Shown: positions 12,713 to 22,174 of the stretch, in pieces
Layout of the letters: each line of letters begins with the position of its first letter
Position numbering within the stretch: position 1 is the stretch's first letter
Source: Coprinopsis marcescibilis
Lineage: Eukaryota > Basidiomycota > Agaricomycetes > Agaricales > Psathyrellaceae
DNA: 64,000 bases
NCBI GenBank assembly: GCA_004369085.1
Contig: ML210153.1
Coordinates: forward strand, 344,251-408,250
Direction: 5' to 3'
Notes under the pieces: generated by a model
Seen by the model: the letters and a program-made list of their open reading frames with translations, nothing else
The model's database searches: none
What the model was told of the DNA's origin: nothing
Position numbers and translations under genes: made by a program

Positions 12713-13645
12713 CTATCTCTGTCGCATTTTCGGAGACGGCGACGACATCTTGCTGTCTCTCATAGTGTCAGAGGCGAGTGCTGCTTGCCGAGCAAAGTTG
12801 TTGTTCGCGTTTAGATCCAACTGATCTTCAGTGACCATCGAAATCCCCGTCGCAAATATCCTACGCGCAAGCGAGACATACGGCGAGGTATTGACCATGG
12901 CGGCCTTGCCCTTCGCCAGAGACATTGCGAATTCCGAGCTGGGTTTGTGCGGTGACATGAGCACTGTTGGTAGAGCGTGGGTTGGCCTGGGAGGTTCGCA
13001 ATTCTCCTTCTCCGGAAGTTCGTCGTCGTAGGAGACCGCGGGTTGTGTTTCGCTGGGTCTAGCTACTATCACATGCGGGTCGCGATACACCTCAAACCCA
13101 GGATAGTGTTCCGATGCTGGATCTGGGGCGGATGGCAAGGTGCGTGGCACAACCTCGAAAACGAGGCGGGGTTGCGGGCGCCTGGTTGATAACACACCAC
13201 TCCCACTGGCTGACAATGATCCAACTTGTTGATAATCAGGAGCTGGCGAAGCCATTGAATAGTCTCCCTGGTAGCAATCCCGATGGATAGGACGAGCCCG
13301 AGGGGTAGTTTCGATGCCATTCGTTCCGGTGTGGTTGATCTTGGTTGAAGTGGCGGGCGAAAAATCCAGACGACGAACAGGACTACCAGGACCCTTCAGA
13401 GCGGCGTCAAACCGAACGGAATGTGACTGTCTGTGATTCGATGTCGACCTAGTACAGCGAGAAGGGGAGGCCGACTCGTCGATGTCCAACATTCGGCGTT
13501 TTGCAGTTGGAGTTGGGCATTCTGATGGCGAGAGTGGGCGTTTTAGAACGGCGGTGGCGAGAACAGAATCGGCATTGAGCAGAGCATGCTCGGAGGGTAG
13601 AAAACGCTCGAGAGAGAGTTCGGACAGAGGAGGTGGGCGATTCAT
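12713..13645 (-). CDS. Unknown intronless protein with KEN box, Cy (RxLxF) motif and many S/T-P sites
   Basis: One uninterrupted exon of 310 codons, unusual here where nearly all genes are spliced. Start chosen at 13645 (MNRPPPLSELSLERFLPSEH), which opens a conserved-looking segment; an in-frame ATG at 13735 would add 30 Lys/Trp-rich residues. I do not recognise the family. Visible features: a canonical KEN box in an acidic context (LPEKENCEPP, residues 213-215), an RxLxF cyclin-docking motif (RRLDF, 91-95) directly before Ser-Pro, around ten further Ser/Thr-Pro sites, a basic AKRRM stretch (48-52) that could be a nuclear signal, and mostly disordered composition. This suggests a CDK-phosphorylated, APC/C-degraded regulator; that role is inference only. 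Confidence 0.75.
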   Translation of the reverse strand: MNRPPPLSELSLERFLPSEHALLNADSVLATAVLKRPLSPSECPTPTAKRRMLDIDESASPSRCTRSTSNHRQSHSVRFDAALKGPGSPVRRLDFSPATSTKINHTGTNGIETTPRARPIHRDCYQGDYSMASPAPDYQQVGSLSASGSGVLSTRRPQPRLVFEVVPRTLPSAPDPASEHYPGFEVYRDPHVIVARPSETQPAVSYDDELPEKENCEPPRPTHALPTVLMSPHKPSSEFAMSLAKGKAAMVNTSPYVSLARRIFATGISMVTEDQLDLNANNNFARQAALASDTMRDSKMSSPSPKMRQR

Positions 13646-13825
13646 GGGGAAATGACGGTGTGGACGAGGCCAATTTAAAGGAAACAAATTTCTAGGCCAC
13701 TTCAATTTGAACAATGCAAAGACTGTCACACCCATTGCCGCGTGGCAAGTGTCACGGTCGCGTTACGTCACGCGTTCATCTGTCACACTTTCTCATTATG
13801 CACAACCTCATACACTGTTTGCTAT

Positions 13826-16800
13826 CTACTCTTCCTCTACTCCTTCACTACTTTCTTCTCGAGGTTCAGTCAGTGTACGAACGTCGAACACTCCAGTTCC
13901 GGTCGCGTTTGGCTGGCCAAGAACAATATTTCCAGATGGCGTTTTCAGATCATCAAAGTCTCCATATAACGTTGCGTCCGAGATAAACGCTGCCGTTGTT
14001 TCATACGATGCTTTCAGAAGTGGCGATGGGTTGGTCGAGATTCCTTTGCGATTGAAAGGTTTGTAACTGCCATCAAAGGTCTAGCACAAAACACCATTAT
14101 TCCCTGATCTTCCTCTCAAGACAAAGGAACGCACCATATAGTCGGCAATCAATTCCAAGTGCCGACGGTCCACCTGAATGTTGTAGGCTCCGAAGACACC
14201 TCCCATTTCCTTTAGAATGGCAGCGCGAGCCATCTCTACGCCATAGGTCTGAAGCAACGCGTAAATGTCGTTGGAATAGATCTCATCGTCTTCGAGAATA
14301 GTCTCGTCAGAGTTTGCTGCGAATTCCCACATTCCCCGAAGATTGGAACCGTTCGTCGTTAGCTGCGGAGGTAATGAGTACGTATTGAATTGACACAAAG
14401 GAAGGAGCGTGCCTTGATAATAGGGTCATCACCCTTCTCCTTTCCGTCCTCTTTGCTTGCGAAGCAGTCAGTGATACCTGGAATTTCTCGGATAACCGTC
14501 GCACGACAGGTACGCTCGATGATGCCAACAAAGAGCAGTTTGGGCATATCAGGTTGGAACTGAACGCAATACGTCAGTACTCGCTTCGTTCACAGCAGAA
14601 GAAATGACCGTTACCTCAATCGTAAAGGTACATTTCGATTCATCGAAATCGAATGCAACAGCATGCAGCAGGTGACGTTGGAACAAGTCGGAAACTTGCG
14701 AAACCGCTTGACGGAGGCTCTGCTGCTTCTTGGTCAGTTTGGGTGTCTCCGTTTCCTCGGCACCCGAAGCATAGGCTGCCTCAATATCTTCGTCATTGAA
14801 CGCTTCCCCATTTTCATCTTCATCTTCCTCATCACTGTCATAGGTTGTCTGCTGCTTCCGCTGCCTTTGTCGCTTTTCATCATCGGCGTCACCATCACCC
14901 GCTTCGCTTTCTTCATCGGCATCCTTCTTTCTCTTGGGCATTTCACCGTCATCTACGCCGTCATCGTCGTCGGCTTCTCCATGTGCCCGAACCGTCTTGC
15001 CCTTCCCAAGCTGAGCAATCTGGCTCTTCAGATCAGTGTCCAATTTGCGCAGCTCGTTCTGGATTTCCCTCTTCAGAAGGAGCGGGAATCGCGTTCCGAA
15101 CGCAGAAAGGATTTCGGTTGGCTCAAGGTCATACTCGTTTAGGTATTCTTCCTTGGGGAAGAACTCGATGGTGACTGCGAATTGCGTTCTTCGAGCCTGA
15201 CCTTCAACACGTAGCTGCTCGTTGACAGAAACTCGCCGAACCACTTGTGCTACAGTGACCCTGCTGGCGCGCTTGCAAAACATTTCAACGTCTTCTGGCG
15301 AGGTGCTTGGCCGGACTATCATCGTCATGGATGGTGTCTTGGGCTTTTGCGATGCAGTCATGACAATTTCACGAAGTCGAGGAATACCCAAGGTAACGTT
15401 GGCAGCACCGTGACCTGTCGGCGCATTGGTGAGCTTTCGAAATGGGCCCCGCAGATAGTAGCAGAAACTTACCAGCAAAATGGAAGGTATTGAGCGTCAT
15501 TTGTGTTGAAGGTTCTCCGACGCTAAAAGACAAAAACTTAACAATAAACTTCGCCATGGAAAGGAATTGTGGAAGACGAACCCTTGAGAAGCCACAAGAC
15601 CGACTGCTTCGCCAGGATCGGCCAAGCTTCGCATGTACTTGACGTTCATGAGCAATTGGAAATTCTTCGAGTTCATGGGCGGGTATCGCGTTTTGAACTG
15701 AGGCTCTTTGTCCTTCTTTCCAGCAAGCAGACCGTCAGGATTCGAGTCGATGTAGTTCTTGACCGCAAGGGCGAATTGTTCCGACGTGCTCCCCAAGTTC
15801 CTGCAAGGGCTCAAAATCGACAAGACAGGATCATACGAGTCTCTTGGTGCCATTTCATGACTACTCGGCTTCTTTGGTGACTTCTTCAACACCTTCTTCA
15901 TGTAAGCGACGGCCGACTTTTGGTCAATATCTTTGTCTTGAAGACTTGCTGGATTCAAGTGTCTGGCGATCGAAAGCGAGTTCTGGGCGATGAAGGCGAA
16001 TTGGTATAGGTGCTTCTGCTTCGTCACGTCCAAGCCATCGCCTCCGTACGTGAACTGATAGATCGAGTTGTCGCTGCCGCGAACAGTGTTGTCGTAATGC
16101 ACGCGAATGCCTTCCAGATGCTTGATGAGACATCGCTGGAGATAACCTGAACGAGAAGTCTTGACGGCGGTATCGATAAGACCTTCTCGACCAGCCATGC
16201 AATGGAAGTAAAACTCCTGGGGCTTGACACCGGTCAAGAATCGGCTTGCAACGTAACCACCGGCGATGGCCTTGGTCTCGAATGCCTTGAACGAGGGCAA
16301 GGTCTTCCCACTGACCATGACGGGGACACGACGACCTTCGAGTTCCTGCTGTCCAAGTGCGCACGAGATTTGGCGGGCATTGACTGCAGAGCCTTTGGCA
16401 CCAGATTGCGTCATGGCCTGCATGTGGTTGAAGGGGAACTTTCGCAGGAGTTGGCTAGGCAAGGTGGCCTTCTGGATTTTAGAGGTAAGGTCGTTCAATC
16501 TCTTCTTGACAGTCACATCCAGGCCAGCCATCTTGTTGTCGTCCCGAAGCACGTCTTCGAGGAGACGGCGCAGTTCGGACGGAACGTCTTCCTTGGGCAC
16601 ATTGGCGAGGGACGGGAAATTTTCGATAGTGCCCTGAGTGCCAAGGTTCTTGCCCCTTTCGAGGATGCCAGTACGGTCGCGGTCTCCGGCTGGGGTCAAG
16701 ATAAGATCGTCCATTCGGCAAGTGAAGGCACGATGCTGGAGGAACTTGGTGAATAGACGACTGAGTACGCCTAGAAGCTTTCCAGCGATATCCGGGCCGT

Positions 16801-19796
16801 AGATCTCATAGACCGAGTGCACCAAGCCGTAGTCCGATGCACCGAACGCGGCCTTGTCCAAAACACCACAGAGTAGCTCGCCATTCAGGAAGATGACCTG
16901 GTCTTCTTTCGAGTCATTGCCCCAAAGCTCTCCAGGAACCTTGGTCTTCGCTTTCAGATTGAGACCTTCAAATTTCCGGGGAGTGATGTTCTTCAGTACG
17001 GTGGAGATCTTAACCAAATGTTAGCAGCTACTGCGCTACAAATGATTGAAAGCCATACGATCTGCTTGCCGGTCCATAGCGGTACTGGTTTCCATACGGT
17101 AGGAGGGAGGGTGATCAGGCGGGGAGTTGAAGGGTCCTCCTCGGGTCGGAGAGCACCATAAAGGAGTTGGAAGTAGTCTTCCCGAGCGAAGAAGGCGTCT
17201 TGACATGTCATCCAAACGCCTGCCACCACATGATCTTGGATGAGGCCACGAAGAGGGTTACCTGACGTCGGGACAAGGTACTGGTTGTCTGTATTGGCGA
17301 TAAATCTCGCCTCTGCGGCAGCAACGTGATTCTCTGAAGGAAACTGTCAGGACGACTCGAGCGTTGGACACTATATAATCACTGACGAGGAAAATGGATG
17401 TTCATTTCTATGATTTGGATTGTTAGTACTTTGGGCCGAGGCACACAGGGGCGACACTAACCATCTCCATCGAAGTCGGCTGCAGGGCAGAGCTAGTGAG
17501 CATCCGACGTACAAGATGAGTCAATAAACATACCATTGTAAGAGTTACTAAGAGGGTGAATTACTAACTGTCTTCACGAATGCGGAAAATAAACTTACCA
17601 ATTTGCGTAGTGCATCCGAATTGTTTTCTCTCCTTGCAAAACTCGAGCCTTATGACACATCATACTGGGCTTGTGTAGAGTCGGTTGTCGATTGAGGATG
17701 AGGATATCACCATCTTGGAGATGTCTGTACACCTTCTTGTTCACAGCTGGCGTACGGGTGTAGAGGCCCTTTCTGGACGAACTGAAGTCGCCTTGAGGAG
17801 TGAGGAGTTGGTTGGCAATTGCGGTTCGTTGTTCGACAGTGAGTTTGTCCTGGATTACATCGTTAGCGGAGAGGATTTGGGGCAGGGGCAAGTATAGCTA
17901 CCAATGACTGCTGACGGCCGTCTTCATATTCCACCATACTCGCGCCTGGATAATTATGGGGGCCGTTGATAACCCGCTGGCGCATCTCAGAGAAATTCCA
18001 TTGAGTTACTGGTTCAGGGAAGGTAAGCTTTCTAGCAAAGACGGGCGGGATACCAATTTCGTTTGGTTCGATGTTGACATCTGGGGAAATAACCGATCGG
18101 GCAGCGTAGTTGACTCGTTTACCCTATAATAAATGTTAGCACTGAGTCTACAGGAGGATTAGTTCTTCTTACCATCATATGCTTTCGGAACAACCCCTCC
18201 TTCTTTTCCAAGCCTTGTTTGATACCTGCAGGAGGAAGTTTACCCTGTCGCATTACCGCAGGGTTCTTGCTGCTATCCATGAAGCTGTTGACATCGACTT
18301 GGAGTTGAATAAGGCGGTCGAGGAGGGCACTCATCAGCGACCTCCGTATCTGCTCGTCAATGCCGCTACCCTTCTGAGCTGCTGATCGCAGTTCCATGTT
18401 GATGTCCCGCAACCTGTACGAGGTTTGCAATACTTTGGCTAGCAACTCGTTCTGGGGGTGCTCAAACAATGTTTCGCCCATTTTGGCTGGAGGGCGGAAT
18501 CGAGTAGGGGAAACTGGGACAACCTCAACGAAGAACATGTCGGCTGATGCAATAGAGAGTTGGTCTGGTGTCACTGGGGCGTGAGGTCCATGCCGACCGT
18601 AGATGAGAGCGCACATGACGGATTCGTTCTTGAACAGGCGTCGAAGGTGAGCTCGACATTCCTCGGGAGCGACTACACGTTCATTTCGCCCTCGAGACGT
18701 TTTGATTTTTCCGTTGGCTGCGCGAGGCAAAGAGACCTCTCCAGCCTTGTTTAGCGTGTTATCTTCTTCAGACTCATCATCCTCGTCCAGAATGTCTCCT
18801 TCGCCCTCGTCCTCAGTTTCGCCCTCCTCATCCATATATACATCGTCTAGACCGTCGGAAGCCTTGGGGACATTTTTGGAATATGACTGGGACCTCTCGG
18901 CCAGCAATACATCGGGCCTAACTCGGTTCTGCATGCCCTTTTGCTTAGGAGTAAGGTCGTATTCAATAATTTTGGTATGCCCTTCCTTGCGGAAAGTATA
19001 TGCAAACCTGGGGAGACGGCAACATGAGTACCAGTTACTGAAAAGCAAATGGATATTTACGTTGCGCAATCTGAGTTTTGGCATTTCTTGGTCATGCAAT
19101 TTCTCAAAAACTCCAGGATGACCTCTTTCCTCATTTGATAGGCGACTTCGGTCTTGTATTGATCGCGGTTCGCCGACTGGTTTCGAGACAAGTGGATCAT
19201 GACATAGAGATTGACCCGTGTAATGAACTGTTCTTCGGACTCGTATGTCGTGTCGCCATCGTCCATGTCTTCGTCACCGTCCGAAGCCTTTTCCTTCCCC
19301 TTCTTCCTCGACTGCAAAGCAATGTCGTCCACCCCCATGGCGGCTTCCACCAAACCGCGTTCAAGCAATCGAAGTTTCGCAGCATACTTGCTGAGCTGGG
19401 TCCGGCTCATTTTAAACCGATGACAATACATACACATCCCGCGCAGAAGGTTGTAGAGATTGCCCATGAACAAGGGGTGGAATACAGGCGCCGGTAGTTC
19501 GATATGGCCAAAATGTCCTGGACATGTGAAGTACGTGAGATGACATGTTGAGCAGCTAGAGAAGAGAATGCATTCAACGACTGTCAAGTTGATATTTCAT
19601 TAGCAACGTACACGTCTGAGCGATCATGGGGACCGAGAGCAGGATCGTATAGACCACCAATATTGGGCCTGTTCAGGTCGTCCAACAAGACAGAGTTGAC
19701 GATCTGCTTGACAGATATGTTGCGTATGTCATTGGAGGTAAGAAAAGAGAACGCGACGGCAGTGACGGTCGACGGCAGTGAGTGAGCAATATTCAT
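13826..19796 (-). CDS. RPA190: DNA-directed RNA polymerase I, largest subunit (A190)
   Basis: Catalytic subunit that makes the 35S pre-rRNA in the nucleolus. Start at 19796: [18 protein letters not shown], then SVKQIVN and [10 protein letters not shown], which is A190-specific. Clamp zinc ligands follow ([27 protein letters not shown]), then an acidic insert, the bridge to [19 protein letters not shown] and the Mg2+ site ADFDGDEMNIHFPQ (split by introns near 17400-17500; the frame is restored only with the acceptor before AGAATCACG). Later come [32 protein letters not shown], a long acidic Pol I-specific insert (14,750-15,000), the C-terminal [22 protein letters not shown], and a last exon [20 protein letters not shown] to stop TAG at 13826-13828. 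About 1,750 residues and roughly 12 introns. Confidence 0.95.
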
Positions 19797-19960
19797 CGTA
19801 GCATAGAAATCCAGCAAATTATTTCAGTTGCTGCAGATGCACCAACTCCAAAAATAGCTTGGCATCCTCAACTTTTTCCTTATCACGTGCCCCATCATGC
19901 CAAGCAAATGAATGATATCGGTCTATATTTAGCTATCTAGTAGCCTAGTACATTATTGCC

Positions 19961-21102
19961 TCATCGTCTTGCACTCATCGTCCGTGTTAGTCCTGGTTTC
20001 CCTGACTTGACCTTTTGTGCAACTTCTGACACCAGTTCAGCTATCAGGCCATTATAAGTCTCCGAATCTTGTTGCAATGCATCTCGGGATTGCATCAGGT
20101 ATGTCAAAAGGGCTGATACGTTCGCAGTTTGCTGTTTAAGCTCTGCGAGCTGTCTTTCGAGGTTTATCAGCGGCTGCACCTTTAACCATTCTAGAGTTAC
20201 GGGAGCAATGATTAGCATTCGACCCGAGATACGATGAGTTTGTCTAACCAGGGTCAGAGTCCAGCATCCGCGAGATTCTTCCAATGTCGATGTCAGGTTT
20301 AGGTCCAAACTGTGCTACTATGCCATTCTTTGGACCACCAGGTTGTGGTGTCCCAGACCTTGACGAAGACAGGCGTCCTGGCGGAGTAGATTTTGGTCTT
20401 GTATGCACCTCCAATACGGGCAGCGGCTTTCCTGGTGCTTTCGGCAATACTTCGTCCAAGTTTACAGGAATCCCTAGCGATATTAAATGTTGTCTCCGTA
20501 TTCGAGAACGCGTCCAGTTCGTTGGGTTCGTTGGCGGATTCGCCTTGAGCAGAATTTGATACATCTCCCGACTAGCAAGTCGTCAGCTTCGCATCAGGAC
20601 TGAGCGGCAACCTCGCGCACCTTGACCGAGTAGTAAGAATCTGACCCGCTCCCTCCACCTCCCTAATGGGATCATCCGTTGTCACTCTCAAAATGTTTTC
20701 CCCTTCCCATATTGGTCCCAAAATCTCGTCGATCTGGTCTTTCAGTTCGTGCCGGGAAGCTGATGGGGCGACCTCCAGAGGCCGCCAATCCCGTTGCGAC
20801 GACGGACCAGCAACAGGCTGAAATGAATCCAAATCATCGTGGAAGGATGATACTGGCTCGACCACACCCTCCCCAAAGTCCTCAAAGTCTCCAAAGTCAT
20901 CGTCCTTCATCTCTTCTTGTGCAACATCCTCAGGCGCCGCAAAGTCGTCAAAATCGCCGAAGCCGGCGTCATCGTCGAAGAGCTGTGGTGGAGGGGGAAT
21001 CTCAATGTTCGGTGGTGGGGGCTTGGGTTTCGAGGGTGCGGGTGCTACCACTGGATCGGCCGTGGCCCACACAGATGAGTCCCATGTCAAATCGTCGTCC
21101 AT
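19961..21102 (-). CDS. AP-1 accessory protein, Laa2/aftiphilin-like (candidate)
   Basis: Start at 21102 (MDDDLTWDSSVWATADP). The N-terminal third is acidic and contains repeated DFGDF-type motifs (AGFGDFDDF, residues about 46-54; DDFGDFEDFGEG, 68-79), the short peptides by which aftiphilin and yeast Laa2 bind the gamma-ear of AP-1 and related appendages. Then come a conserved block (HELKDQIDEILGPIWEG), LLKANPPTNPTNWTRSRIRR, LGIPVNLDEVLP and a C-terminal coiled coil (LERQLAELKQQTANVSALL). Three to four exons; stop at 19961-19963. The motif evidence is clear, the family name less so; it could be another clathrin accessory protein. Divergent from the Rrn11-like gene with 87 nt between start codons. 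Confidence 0.72.
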
Positions 21103-21189
21103 GATTTGTCTGGTCGGACTGGTGTTTGGCGGATTGAAGCAAGCAATAACGTTGGATTTGGTGATGTTTTGGTCTGGTCGCTCTCAATC
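21103..21189. promoter_or_regulatory. Short bidirectional promoter (Laa2-like / Rrn11-like)
   Basis: The two start codons, 21102 (minus) and 21190 (plus), are 87 nt apart, so both promoters must share this segment or extend into each other's coding region. No TATA or CCAAT box is evident. Confidence 0.45.
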
Positions 21190-22174
21190 ATGCTCAACCA
21201 TCAAGACCATGTATTCCTGTTCGCATCATTGGGCTCCAAGGATCCTTCCACAGCTAGAAAGGTCCATATACGCCGCTTGTACGATATATTCCAGCTTTCA
21301 GTGGCCAGAAGAGACTTTCAAAGAGCACGGCGGGCATGGTCTATCCTGGTAAGATGCAAAGAGGTCGACTGGGCAGCAATGTGGACTACCGGCTTGCTTC
21401 TGCTGGGAGATGCACCTCAAGACGACGAATGTTCCACACTGAAACTGGACTATCTCCGTGCTATGATGCTTCAAAAACTGGAGCAGGTAAGCAGGCAGGC
21501 TTTTGAGCGCTTATTGTTTCAGGTGGCTTACGGATCCGTTCAGCGCGAAACTATTCTTCAAGAAGTTATCTTACGGTTCATCCACCGTCGACAATATAAA
21601 GAAGCTCTAAACGAACTAGAACTGTTAGCCTATCCGTGCTTTCTTCTATTCACTTTTTCTGACATTTTTGTCAGATATTTGCCGGCATTCCCCTTCCAGG
21701 ACAACCCTGTTCTCCACACATATGCAGGTTTGCTTGCACTATACATTGGGCAACCCCCTCCTGAGCAGAAAGGTAGACACGCAGTTTTTCGTTTAATTTG
21801 GTCAACTGGAAACTTATTTTATCAGATGGAACTTTCGACCCGATAGCGATTCGAGAATCTCAATCCCATTTCGAGCACGCGTTGACAAGGGACCCAGACA
21901 ACGTCGTGGCTCGAGGATTTATCGACAGCGTAGTAAGATTATTATATATATATATGATGCACAGCAAGTGGTCTGACCGATGTTTTATTAGCTACCTACG
22001 TTAAGCAAAACGACATACGGGCCCAAACTATTTGCTGGAGATGATGGCATCGCAATGGACGACGAAGACGAAGACGATCAGCGAACACCCCGAGCCAAAC
22101 GAGCTCGAAGAGCACCATCCGGTTACTCTTCATCTTCAGAATCGGATGCCATATCGATTTCTGGCATCTCTTGA
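21190..22174 (+). CDS. RRN11: RNA polymerase I transcription initiation factor Rrn11-like (TAF1A-related)
   Basis: Start ATG at 21190 (MLNHQDHVFLFASLGSKDPS); the frame is open further upstream, but only from non-ATG codons. The TPR-like core, with HIRRLYDIFQLSVARRDFQR then ARRAWSILVRCKEVDWAAMW and TTGLLLL, matches the Rrn11/RNA_pol_I_TF family, which bridges TBP and Pol I at the rDNA core promoter. Further repeats: FIHRRQYKEALNELELYLPAF, VLHTYAGLLALYIGQPPPEQ, SHFEHALTRDPDNVVARGF. It ends in an acidic/Ser-rich tail with a basic RAKRARRA patch, stop TGA at 22172-22174. Introns near 21658-21700, 21773-21825 and 21933-21992; a 36-nt GT-AG stretch at 21487-21522 is in frame and probably retained. 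The last 52 nt overlap the Rix1 coding region. Confidence 0.78.

Noticed and set aside
12713..13735. Start at 13735 for the KEN-box protein (30 residues longer)
   Set aside because: The extra residues (MGVTVFALFKLKWPRN...) resemble untranslated sequence, while MNRPPPLSELSLERFLPSEH begins an ordered segment. Not excluded.
13707..14066. Plus-strand open frames of 75-119 codons at the right side of the KEN-box gene
   Set aside because: They lie opposite the last exon of RPA190, whose conserved C-terminal text on the minus strand ([27 protein letters not shown]) explains the sequence.
14663..15174. Long plus-strand frames with hydrophobic or His/Arg-rich text
   Set aside because: They are the complement of the acidic, Lys/Asp-rich Pol I insert in RPA190; the minus strand has family-conserved sequence.
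16202..16756. 184-codon plus-strand frame
   Set aside because: It is opposite the RPA190 exon carrying [20 protein letters not shown], a sure coding region.
21940..21953. TATATATA repeat taken as a TATA box
   Set aside because: It lies in an intron of the Rrn11-like gene (between RGFIDS and LPTLSK); most likely intron AT-richness.
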